Assembly (NCBI GenBank): GCA_018389105.1
Contig: JACATO010000684.1
Coordinates: 1,054,001 to 1,118,000, forward strand
Reading direction: 5' to 3'
DNA from: Nautilus pompilius
Taxonomy: Eukaryota; Mollusca; Cephalopoda; Nautilida; Nautilidae
DNA: 64,000 bases
In this document: piece by piece, positions 1 to 10,700 of the stretch
Layout: each line of letters begins with the position of its first letter
Position numbering within the stretch: the first letter of the stretch is position 1
Made by a program: the position numbers and the translations under genes
The notes under the pieces: model-generated
What the model was told of the DNA's origin: nothing
Databases searched by the model: none
Seen by the model: the letters and a program-made list of their open reading frames with translations, nothing else

Positions 1-417
1 TGCTGGAAGCTCTCTGCCAGACAGATGTGGTTGACCCCTTTTATGGACTCACCTGGATTGCCTTGCCTTACAAGACTGACATTATACAAAATAAACAATG
101 GGAGATCTGATCTGTCCAGGAGAGAGGAATACAGCCCCTTAACTGGGAGGAGGAGATAAAATAGAATTGAAGGTGGACAACTTTTGTAGAGCAAAATAAA
201 ACCATGAAATGAAAATGGATAAAACTATCCCATTTTGTAGGGGCACAGCTCCAAGATATGAACAAGCGGAAATGCATTAAAACTCTCTGTTGAAACCAAA
301 CCAATTACTGTTAATATTCTTGTCTGATATCAAACATTTTTTTTACCTAATTATTCCACTAGGATAAAAAAATCCAAGGACCACCAAGGTGTATTGCAAG
401 GGAGGTAACCTGTCGAC

Positions 418-418
<1 letters not shown>

Positions 419-450
<32 letters not shown>

Positions 451-467
451 TTTTAAATTTTTTTTTT
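419..467. repeat. Poly(A)/poly(T) run
   Basis: Twenty-eight A residues are followed directly by eight T, three A and ten T. It could be the tail of an old retroposon, a slippage-prone hairpin, or a consensus error in assembly. No retroposon body is recognised beside it. Confidence 0.8.
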
Positions 468-1291
468 CGAGAACTTTGAGCAAAATAATCGCATTCATAC
501 GCATTGTTACAGCGGCAGGTAGGGAGGATATACGGGCCTGGAGCCCCTGGTGAGGGTTAGAAAGTTCCTGCGAAGTACGCTATTGATGAAGTAGCGATTT
601 GTTCCACCCACCACCTACCTCTTTTAAAAACCGATCGAACCAGCAGCTTCCCAGTCCCCTCTCTCTCTCTCTCTCTCCGTGGGTGCGAGTTGAACTCCCG
701 TGGGTTAGCTCCACTCCGGCAAGGAGAATTCGCTGCTTGTTGACCACGCCCATACCGCCGAACTTCTGCCTACGGAAATTACGCAAGGGAAAAAAACAAA
801 AGCGAAAGTACAGAAGAAAATAAACCACGTGATACAAGACGTCACCGGCCTTTCGTGGAATCTAAAAGTTCAGAGTCACTCGAGACAATTGATGGCTATG
901 GGAGCTCATAATTAATTATTTCTTATAGACATTGGATAATTTGCGATTAGCATTTTAATATTAAAATATAATTATTATTAATGGTGTAACGCGGTGGTCA
1001 GGACCGAAAGATAAGGAGGCTGCGCCATCCACAGAGAAGGGAGAGCTGTGGCAGATTTGGACACCAAAGTCGTTTTCGCAGTCGAGTCACGAATTAATCT
1101 GTCATTTGGTGATGTTCCCACCCCTACCCCTGGACGTCTACAGTGACGTGCAGTGCACCTGAACTTCCGACAGGCATTCAATACCCGAGGCGCTGACACA
1201 CAGGTGATCTTTTAAAGCTAGAAATTAACCCTACTCTTCCACTAGGAATCATTCATTTTCTGTAGTGCCCTCAGTCCGCAGCAGATCTCTA

Positions 1292-1305
1292 CCGCCATCT
1301 GGTGG
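1292..1305 (-). promoter_or_regulatory. CTCF-like core motif
   Basis: The minus strand reads CCACCAGATGGCGG, which matches every position of the degenerate CTCF core CCASYAGRKGGCRS. CTCF is present in most bilaterians. Only the motif is seen; occupancy is unknown, and one match in 64 kb could be chance. Confidence 0.35.
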
Positions 1306-1806
1306 CAGTGGAATGTATTAGTTAACCGGGACGCTGGAATAAGAGCAAATTAATTAACGCCACGTGCGCACGAATGTGATAACGGATGCATTCTGGAATT
1401 CCGCATTCCCAGGTGATCTATAGACCTTAAAGCTGCAATGAAAGGAGAAACTTCTATATCACTTCCCCAAGGTGATAAGGTACGAAGAGACGGCGTCCGC
1501 CACTCATCCCTGCCAACGGAGATGTGTCTGGTCACCAAGCAGACCTAAATGATCCAGAGGAGGAACACGGCAAGGATATAATATCACCTGCGGCGGAAGT
1601 CAGACACAAAAGAAGCTCTACTCGGTGGGTGTGGCCCAGTTAGATCTAGTGAGAGTAAAGTGCGGAGACTTGCCAAGATGGTCAAAATCCAAAGCTGCTC
1701 ATGACTGACTGCCCCGATTAAGGAGGATCATCCTTGGATAATGTACAGTGGAGGTAAGTTCGGAAGCGATAGCTGTAGCGAGGTTTCTCTCCTCGTGTAC
1801 ACAAAA

Positions 1807-1820
1807 GTAACCATAGCAAC
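1807..1820 (+). promoter_or_regulatory. RFX X-box, perfect consensus match
   Basis: GTAACCATAGCAAC fits all positions of the RFX X-box consensus GTHNYYATRGNAAC. X-boxes usually lie within a few hundred bases upstream of ciliary genes. The next ATG with a good start context (ATGGCGGC at 1876) is 55 bp downstream, but it opens a frame of only 32 codons, so the target gene is unclear. Confidence 0.45.
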
Positions 1821-1875
1821 AGAATGGAAATGGAAGTGATTTTCGACAACAGCGATGTTCAGCCAAACACGAGAG

Positions 1876-1974
1876 ATGGCGGCTAAGAGAAACTGGGCGG
1901 AGATGGATGGACCGGGCAGTATCAGCAGCCAGTCTCTGCGAAACTGCTCGCCGCTGGCTGTTGTTGGATAGAAT
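1876..1974 (+). CDS. Small ORF behind the X-box (hypothetical)
   Basis: A frame of 32 codons opens with ATGGCGGCT, the start context typical of short-5'UTR housekeeping and ciliary genes, 55 bp after a perfect RFX X-box. No homologue is recognised. It may be the first exon of a gene whose splice donor I cannot place, or chance. A strong AG|GTAAGT donor just upstream (GT at 1754) shows that splicing signals exist in this stretch. Confidence 0.15.
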
Positions 1975-2038
1975 CCTCGGGGAATCTGGGCCTGGTGTGT
2001 GATGCTACAGAGTGGACAGGCATCCTTGCTGCAGACAG

Positions 2039-2200
2039 ATGGGGCTGGAGGAGAGAAGCCGTCCAGAACCTCCAGCTGAACGGTCGGGACGGACTATCGA
2101 TGAACAGCCATTTGTGACAAGCCCGGATAATAAGCCCATTATTCCGCTCCACCTCTTCAAGAAAGAAGAATTTGTTGACTGGCCAGAAGCAGTCAGCTGA
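2039..2200 (+). CDS. Small ORF, 53 codons (hypothetical)
   Basis: The frame is open upstream to a possible acceptor (TACAG ending at 2010). It begins at ATG 2039 and ends in TGA at 2198-2200. The product is hydrophilic and protein-like, with a proline/arginine-rich start, a PIIPLHLFKKEEF stretch and the end DWPEAVS. It could be the last exon of the gene that starts near 1876, since the two frames differ and an intron would be needed. No family is recognised; an overlapping 76-codon minus frame weakens the case. Confidence 0.15.
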   Translation: MGLEERSRPEPPAERSGRTIDEQPFVTSPDNKPIIPLHLFKKEEFVDWPEAVS

Positions 2201-2599
2201 CCGACATTGGACGGCGAAGAAGATGTTATGGAAACAATTCTTTTTTATATTAAAAATTACAAGATTTCGAAGAATTTATGGGGAAATTATCCTTCCTCCC
2301 AATCTCTCCTTTCCAACCTTAATAATCAGGACTACATTGCTGCCCGTCAAGTGACGTCATAAACGTCGACACCTGTAATCTGTTCTCTAAATGTTCAAAC
2401 TCCATTCCTGCCAATTCCACGCTTTTCGCCTGTGATTACACTTGGCAACAACCAGTCTGTTACTGAGGTAAAAGTACGTGTCTTAGACTAATTCGATTAT
2501 GCCGTTTTCAAATCTTAAATTAGAATTAACCCGATTCGTAAGGATTTCTAGCAGAATAAATGGAAATCTAATGTCATATGTTTTGAGTATTTTTAGTAC

Positions 2600-2840
2600 T
2601 GTGTACACACAGCAGGCTTTGAGGAAATGGGTTGCTGTAGGTCGTCGAGGTTGCATTTTCTTCATCCACACTTGGATTTCTTCCCAGCCAACCTTGGTGC
2701 CGTGAGCGATGACCGTGGTGAGAGGTTCCACCGACACAAAGACGATGGAGACCCCCTACCAGGGGAGATTCAATTCCAACATGATAGGGGACAGAGACAA
2801 ACCACTGCTGTTCACAAGTGTAAAACCAAGTACTTAAAAA
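2600..2840 (+). pseudogene. Frameshifted remnant of a repeat-associated ORF
   Basis: One frame gives LHFLHPHLDFFPANLGAVS followed by DDRGERFH; the next residues continue only after a frame change, as DTKTMETPYQGRFNSNMIGD. That word order resembles a protein segment I associate with unannotated, repeated, transposon-linked ORFs of invertebrates. The break shows it is decayed. The element class is not known to me, so I name none. Confidence 0.35.
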
Positions 2841-3059
2841 GCGTTTATAAACAGTTAATGTGCGCTTTATACAATGTCTGAGCTTATGGATAACAGTTAC
2901 TGTACAATATACAATGTGTTTATATTGTGGAATGAATTTGTTTGTTTTTTTTGTTGCAGTTTTTGTGATGCGCTTGATTTATTAATGGTACTTTTCTGTG
3001 ACTCGACGTCAATTCTGACCTCAGATTTGGATTCAGCTGTTTGATTTGATATACATATA

Positions 3060-3383
3060 CAGTCGACCCCCCGCGTAATCGCGGTTCGGCATTCGCGGCC
3101 CCGGTTATTCGCGGAACTTTCCTTAGAACCTAACTAATAATTGTTCGTGGAAACCCCCGCATATTCGCGGAATCGCGAATATCTTCCGCGATTTTTTTAC
3201 GGCTTTTTTTCGTGGCAATATATATTTTTTCACGCTTTTTAACGCTAAATTATTAACAACAATATAATTTACTAATTTTGTAATATAAATACTAACGTAA
3301 ATTCAGCAAGCCCACGAGGCGCTGTCTCAGGCAGATGCAGCCCAGCAGCCACGCCCCCCCCCGCGAATGCCGGGGGACACCTG
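3060..3383. mobile_element. Pogo/Tigger-like MITE, 324 bp
   Basis: The left end starts CAGTCGACCCCCCGCG and the reverse complement of the right end starts CAGGTGTCCCCCGGCATT. Both run on into ATTCGCGG words, so the ends form imperfect terminal inverted repeats. TA lies directly outside both ends (3058-3059 and 3384-3385), the target duplication of the Tc1/mariner/pogo superfamily. CAGTCGACC-type ends are typical of pogo/Tigger elements. The interior is AT-rich and has no coding capacity, hence a non-autonomous element. The ends are CpG-rich and thus probably fairly young or unmethylated. Confidence 0.7.
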
Positions 3384-3586
3384 TACCTCGGCAGTGGACG
3401 AAAGGTTTGTTGTCTGGTGTTATTATATCATTGTCAACAGCTGGAAGATGTCTCGTATTTTGAGTGATCGGTGCATAATGTCATAAATCACTGTGATATT
3501 AATTACTGAGGTTACTGTCCACCTCTGTATATATTTTTAAAAATTTTCTTAACGAAAACGTTTAGTTTCCGCACGTTCTGCCGGCA

Positions 3587-3626
3587 TGATGATGATGATG
3601 ATGATGATGATGATGTTGTTGTTGTT
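3587..3626. repeat. (ATG)n(TTG)n microsatellite
   Basis: About nine ATG units run into about four TTG units, 220 bp before the start codon of gene 1. It gives no believable coding frame. Confidence 0.85.
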
Positions 3627-3724
3627 ACTGGTCGATACTACAGCAGGTCCCTTCTGAGTCTGACCCGTAACCTCACACACAAGAGGAGCCCGCTGGGTGT
3701 AGATATCACAGCACCTGTAATTCC

Positions 3725-3769
3725 TGACCTACAGCTGAGGTCATCGGAGGTCAAAAGCGTGTGACGTCA
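3725..3769 (+). promoter_or_regulatory. Nuclear-receptor half-site cluster plus CRE
   Basis: TGACCT (3725-3730), then AGGTCA (3738-3743) and AGGTCA (3748-3753), form an everted repeat with a 7-bp spacer that shares a half-site with a perfect direct repeat with a 4-bp spacer (DR4). A perfect palindromic CRE, TGACGTCA, follows at 3762-3769. The cluster ends 74 bp before the ATG of the acyl-CoA dehydrogenase gene. DR4 sites are bound by RXR heterodimers in animals; such control of a fatty-acid gene is plausible but inferred. Confidence 0.5.
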
Positions 3770-3843
3770 GTTATAGATTATCGGTATTATTAGACGGCGG
3801 GCAGCTCGTGACGGGGGTCGCTGTCGAGCGCGTGACCGCCACC

Positions 3844-4660
3844 ATGACGCAGGTGCTGCGTAGCAAGGCCCTATTAGGGTTTAGAAGGGGTCCACCCAGC
3901 AGCGCTGCTGGTGTCTCGAACCGCAGGGATGCCGGACGGGTGGACGTTTTCCGGCAGCAGCCCCCATCCCTGGGGAATCAGTACGTGGAGGATGTGACCC
4001 TGCGGACCTACCTGAAGCGTCACGTGCCGGCAGCGGTGAGAGTTTTCGTCCGCCCTGCGCTTCCTTCCTGGTTACGAGCGGAGAGGGCGGCTTCGGCGTC
4101 AGGACCGGACTAAGGCGTAAGCCACTGGAGCTTCCGTCCCTTAATCCGGCCCTGGCTGGTGGTGGCGAATTGATTCGTCTGTTCGGCGTCTTCCCACCCG
4201 CTGGGTCACGCTGAAGGTCCAGTGGGACAATTAAAAAAGTGAAAGTAAATTGTGCGCAGGCAACAAATGTAGAATTTGAGGGCTCGGTGTGGTTTGCTTA
4301 TCCGGGTACAGATGGCGCAGGTTGATTACCTTACCGCCCAAGTGCACGCCCCAGCAATCTCTAGGTACCCACTTGCTTGGTAACCAAGGCTGATATGAAT
4401 TAATTTAGTCATTTAACTTGTGAAGCCTGAAATAAAATAGTTGATGCAGTAATTTGGATACCTCTCTTCCTCTCTCTCCCTCTCTTCCTCTCTCTCCCTC
4501 TCTCTCTCTCTCTCACCCTCTCTTCCCTTCTCTCTCTCTCTCTCCCTCTCTTCCCTCTCTCTTTCTCTCTCTCTCCCTCTCTCTCTTTCTCTCTCTCACT
4601 TTCCCTCTCTCTTTCTCTCTCACTCTCTTTCCCTCTCCCTCTCTTCCTCATCCCCTGTTC

Positions 4661-4700
<40 letters not shown>

Positions 4701-7700
4701 TATGGTATTTGGTACTGGCTATATTCCTGATAAGTTCTTAATATTACCACCCCCCCAAGTTGCCATATTGTATGGGAAATGCTACTTGGAATATTTAAAA
4801 AACTAATATTTCTCAAGAAATCATAGCCTGCCTAAATTTCTTTCTTGCTGTCCTTTGTTGGATCTAGCAACCCCCATCATCCTGGTTCTTACCTTGCCCA
4901 TCTTTTCATTCCAACAGCTTTTGTTCTCTCATCCATGTCAGACTTTGTCTATGGGAATCAAGATACAAGTAAATAAACTATTGATGGATCTTTCAGTCTT
5001 CTCATCAGTTCATTCCTGTTTATGGGATTTTTCTGCTGGTGGAAGGAAATTCCTTAATTGCATAAAGCCCCTTTTCTGGCTACAGTTTATTCATGAGTTT
5101 ATTTACTATTCCCCAGAGCCACTCTGAAGTATGCATCCTTTGTACCTGATATTAGTCGTGTTAACTTTGGCTACAGTTTCACAAGCTGAGGACATCAGAC
5201 TAAACTGCAGCCATAGGGTTACTAAACCTCTGGTGAATTTAAATAATTATCTCATTTATTGTGCATAGTACTGCATCTCCTTGCTTCTCCTATGACATAG
5301 TACACTTTTTCACATTTTCTGGATTTTGCTGAATTAGTCTTTTATTCTTATTTAGATTTTGAAAACTTTTGAAGGTGATTTGCACAGTTTTGGCCAGAGA
5401 GTGGTTGGTGATCTGTATCAGCTTCATCTGGAATGTGAGTGCAATCCTCCTGTGTTCCATCAGTATGATGCTTGGGGAAATAGGATTGATGAAATCTCAA
5501 CCTGCTTTGCTTGGAAACAGATGCACAGGATTTCTGCTGAAGAAGGACTGGTAGCAATAGCATATGAAAGAGAATTTGCAGAATACAGGTATGCTGGTCT
5601 TAGTTTTATCCTTGTACAGCTGGTGTGCACTGCCTAGCCAAAAAATTAAAGACCTTCATCTAATCATCTCTTGGGTTGCCATGCACCTTGATGCCAGCCT
5701 GAAATCATTGTAGCTTTGATTCCGCAAATTTCTGGATGATGTTTGTTTCAGTTTTTCCATATTCCTCAAGTAGTATTGTCTCCAGATTCAGGTAGTTGAC
5801 AGCGGTGATGTGTGGGCTCTGACTGCAAGTTCCACTTCATTCCACTGATTCTCAAGCTGGTTGAGGTCTGATGATTGTGGTGGCCTAGAAAGCTGTTAGT
5901 CTACCACATGTTCTTCAAACAAATCCCAAACTGTATGGGCATGGTGTCATCTTTGAAATATTCATTGGTGTCAGGGTGGAAATGGAGCCTGAGAGGAGTG
6001 CACTTGGACATTAGAAACAATACAGGAAGAGTCTATCTGGTCCATAATCTTGCAGATTGTCACTATACCTTTAACTCATCCGTGTTAATAAAATGCTATG
6101 AACCATCTGACCAAAAGACAGTTTGAACCCTCTTATCTACAGTCCAGTCTTCGTTTTTGCTTCACTGAGAACAGTCACCAAATTTATCATTATGAAGTTC
6201 CCTGGTTTTGTAGTTAGAATGACTTTCTCTGATCAATTTTACTTGTATTCTGTTAATTGTTGCATTGCTGAATGACTGTCTGCATAGTTTTTTGCTAATT
6301 GCTGCCTATCCTTTTCCTACCAGAATATGTTTACTTAATATCTTCGGTTTTATCCGTGTTGTGTAGTCTTTTGGTGGGAGGGAGAGAGGCAGCAGTGAAC
6401 CTATTTCTCTGTCAGATTCACTGTTCATATTATTAAGAGCCCCGCCAATCACACCCTGATAGTAGCATCTCTGTCTCAGTCAGACGCATGTGTTCCCTTT
6501 TTTCCATCCAGTTTGGTAACAAGCCTTGCACAGAACGCACACACTCTGTCGGTATTTATAACTAGTTAATATGCAAATTGGTTAACACAATGTTAATTAA
6601 CTTAATGCCTGTGGAGTTGGCCGGTTTAATTCAAGAAAGGTTTTCAATCTTCTGGCGAGGTAGTACAGCAAAAAATGGCATAACTAGAATCCAGTTTTCT
6701 TTCCCTTTGCATCTTCAGCTGCTCCATCTTTTTGCAAATCTTTCATTGTAAACAGATGCTAGACACATATTCCTTTTTTTTTTTATTTTTTGTAGTCGCC
6801 TTTATCAGATGGCAAAGCTGTTTCTGTTCTCACCATCTTCGGGTCTCTACAGCTGTCCCCTTGCCATGACAGATGGAGCTGCTAAAGTAATTGAGGTAAC
6901 TCTGCTCTTTCTCCTTTTCTGTTGTTCAGATGTTTGTTGTTAGCAGTCTGAATTCTCAACTGGAACAAAATGACAGAAGTTAACTCTTTCTGAGACTATG
7001 TTCAGCTTTATTGAACTAAAAAGTGTAAAGAATCCTGTTAATGGTCTTGGCTGTTTTTATTCTCATTTGAAATTTAACTTAGTATTGTTAAGTGGAATGG
7101 AGAAAGTAAGAATTTAATACGTATGTTACTGCTGCTTGTTGTTGTTGTTGTTGAGCGAGTTGGACTTCCGAACGAGGTTCTTGCAATGGCATTGCATCCC
7201 GTAAAGACAAGTGGCCCGTTCTCTGACGAGTCCTCCTCGTTACTGAGAGATGTTCGTCGAGCCGACAAACGGCCCGGTCCCCCGACACCGTGGGCCCCAA
7301 GGACCCGGGAGGTCTCTCTCACGTCGGACACCAAGGAGAAGTCGTACAGCTGTTTCACGCTATGGCGATCATCAGCGACAACTCTCCTCCGACCCCAGCC
7401 TGGGATCGAACCCGGTACAGGAGCAACGGTCCCCTTACGGAGCTAACCCGCTACCACCTGCCCCACCGGGCCGGTTGTTACTGCTGCTGTGTGGTGTGGT
7501 CGTTCTTGAACATTTCCTCTATGCTTCTGCAATAAGCTTGGTTAAACAATTGATCCTAGAAACAAACCTACAATCACTTTTTGGTATTTGAAAAAAAAAA
7601 AAAACAAACTTGTTACTGATTCCTAATTTCTACTGATGAAATGTAAAAAGAGGGTGAAAACCCACTAAACCTAGCCAAACTCATCTAATGCCTCTCTGTT

Positions 7701-10700
7701 TTTTTTTGTTGGCAAAACGCAGTTTGCAATGAGTTAATTCTTACCAGGATTTACTGACCTGACTTTAGCAGATGAGCTGAGCCCACTTAACATTTCTTCA
7801 GATGTCATGGCTTCGGCTTAACAACAACAACAAAAAAAAAAAAGGGGGAAAAGAAGAAAGAAATATTCTGTTTCGAAAAATCATCACCATAGTCGCCATT
7901 GACAATGGCGGCATTCAACTGTAAGGTGTTTTGACTCAGGGTATCAAAAGGAAACACAAGATGTTACGTTTGGTGTGAGAATCGTGTACCTCTGCATCTT
8001 CTTGCAGCACTAGAGAACATCACTGAACAGCATTGATAGTTAGATGTCATGTAAGTCTCCTCGAAACTCCGACTGAATATGAAATATTTGAGAAAATCAA
8101 GAAAAACTTTGTCACCTTATTTTTGGCATAATGAGATACAAGAAAATAATTTTTCAGTAATGGAATTGTTAGTGAGCAGAATAAATTACTGGCAAGTGTA
8201 CTTATTACTGATAGAATTAATCATTTTGAAAAATTGTGCTTAGTGGTTCTCCACCTTTGAGCCAGCTAAACTAAAATGGCTGATCATCCTAAATCTGCTT
8301 TAAGAAAGAAATCCATTTAACTGGTTGACTTTACTAAATAATGAAAAATTAAGATTGTTGCTTGGTTTGAAACTTAAAAATAAATATTTGGGGGTGGGGC
8401 TTGCAGACCAGATTCCTATGCAGGATTTGTTAGTTTTTGTGAAATATTTTGAAGTCTGCTACCATGAGAAATGTATCTGCTCTGTGACAATATTTTAAAA
8501 AAAAAATGATTAGTCTGTTAAATTGGCCACCAGAAACCCAGGTAGCCTCCCACTCCACAGTGGGAAGTCAGTGGTAATATAATCGGGTTAAAGTTTTCTG
8601 CACTGGTGTCTCGCTAATCTCGCTGGTGATTAGTTTTTGCTGTTTGAAAGTATGGACATTTGAGAAATGGGTCCTCTGTGATTTGCACACAGCTCAAATA
8701 CTTCAGTTACCATAGCTTGCTCTTCATGCTATAGACAATTTCTCCGAAGGAGCCTTGGCTTACCGACAGAGCTGCCTCACACCTCCTGTCTCGGGACCCC
8801 TCCAAATTTTGGACATCAGGGCAGTGGATGACAGAACGCAGAGGAGGGTCTGATATTGGTAAGATCAAACATTTTGTTTTCTTTTTTACCTTAGAAAATC
8901 TCTCTTAAGTGTTATAACAATGCACTGGGTTGCCGATAGAGGCATCTGTCACACACGGTGTTTACGAAGTCTCTAAGAGGTTTCTTTTTTCTCTTATTTT
9001 TTATCCCTTCACCTGTGGTATTTCTGTACACAGTACCAGGTTTTGGGTTCTGTAGTATCTGTGGCAATGTAATCCCAAGAATCCAGCATCAGATTCTCAA
9101 CTTTTTTTTTTTTTTTTTTCCTTTTGGTTAAGGTAATTTGTAAAATGTTGCAGGTACACCATTTTTGGAGCCTGTATCTTAATCAGCTTGAGTTAACATA
9201 TATTTTCTTTTTAATCTGTGATGCATAGTTCTGACTCTGGTTAAATCAACATGGAGTAACCCATAAGGTAGAACAACTATAAAATAAGTAACTGCTGCAG
9301 CAATGAACTCTTAAACTTCTGCTCATCCTCCATCTTCAGGGGTACAATATTCAGTCCTCTTTGCCAGTGCCATGGATGCAGTCTCCATTTGATAACTGCT
9401 TTGAGTTGTGCCTGAAGGGTTCAAAAGGGAAATGTTCCATTCTTGTGAGGCGCAATGATGTGGTTTTCTCACGATTCTTGAAAAGGCATCTTCAGTAGTT
9501 TCTCGACAGGTACCAAGCCTACCAGAGTGTTTTCTATCATTAACAGGACCCGGTTCCTTAAATCTCTCCATCCAACTCCTAATGGAGTTATTGGATGGTT
9601 AATTCTTGTTGTAATCTTGCCTAAGCTTAACGGAGTCTAACCTTCACCTGAACCACTGCCATTTTGCTCCCACAAGCCTGAACAACAAGAGAGAGCTCTA
9701 AACACATGGCTCTGCGATACCATTTATGTTTTTGTTCTATATTATGTAGTTAAATAGTTATTAAGCATTGAACCCCTTCAAAGAGTTTATAAACACCTGT
9801 ATATAACATTACGCTACTAGAAATTTTTGAATCAAGACCTAAATGGCAAATGAATGCATCAACTGTAGTAGCATTGAAATATTTATATTTATGATGGCTA
9901 AATCTGCCAATTAATGTTTTGCATGTATGTTCTGTAGCTTGTTTCCTATGACCCCCATCATCTCAAAATCAATTTAAGAAAAAAAATGCTTAAAATTATG
10001 TTTCAAGATTTCATCATGGTTTCAGATAAACATTACCTGATATAATATATTGGTAGTTCCTAAAAAGATTTGAAATATTTGTTTGTTTCTTCCAATTTTA
10101 TAAACCTTTTTCTGTCTCATTCAAGTTAATTTTATGCTTCTACATCCAGCCTCAGGAACAGAGACTACTGCTGTGCTGCAGTCAGATGGTAGCTACAGAT
10201 TGTATGGATACAAATGGTTTACTTCTGCTGTTGATGCCAGGATGGCATTCACGCTGGCCAGAGTTACTGACACTAAGGTAAAGAAAGTGGGCTTCCATCT
10301 CTGATTACAATTGCGTTACTGGAGTTTACTTAAACTTACAGTAATTTTCTCAGCAACTTAAGTATATAGTTCTAGAAAATAATGATGAAGAAATAATAGT
10401 TACCTTACTAAGTGATGTATGACTTAGTAATTATATGCTTGTGCCTTTAAGATGAGAGAATTGTCACCTGCCTTTGGACTGTTTGTATGATGTGACTTAA
10501 ATCTACAATACTGTGAGAATGGGCTCACTTTAAGAGGAATCCTATTGTTTATTCTGTGGAAGTATGCATACTTTTGTAAAGAATTGGACAAATGCTATAC
10601 TTGTTTATAGACTTTTTAAAAAGAGTCAGTCACACAATTAAAGTGTTTGCATTGTTAGACAGGTTATTTGATGCTAGCAGTGCATCTTAAGGGATCTAGA

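Larger units (their letters stand above)
1..1740. other. Non-coding left flank, no recognisable gene
   Basis: I see no gene I can defend here. Open frames on both strands are short (at most 85 codons) and low in information. The stretch holds a long poly(A) run followed by poly(T) (419-467), a short CT tract near 656-676 and a CTCF-like core (1292-1305). CpG dinucleotides are commoner from about 480 onward than in the AT-rich introns to the right, so it could be promoter-proximal sequence of a gene to the left, but no coding exon is visible. Confidence 0.5.

Noticed and set aside
4409..4816. 135-codon minus frame rich in Arg-Glu and its Ser-Leu-Pro antisense
   Set aside because: It is a read-through of the CT microsatellite in intron 1 of gene 1.
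7400..7475. Functional tRNA gene on the minus strand
   Set aside because: The A and B boxes are present but the arms do not pair as a cloverleaf, and the body continues for 260 bp to a repeat tail, as in a SINE.
7074..7591. Overlapping frames of 70-113 codons on both strands
   Set aside because: All lie in the SINE with its 13-bp target duplication; the GC-rich repeat simply lacks stops.
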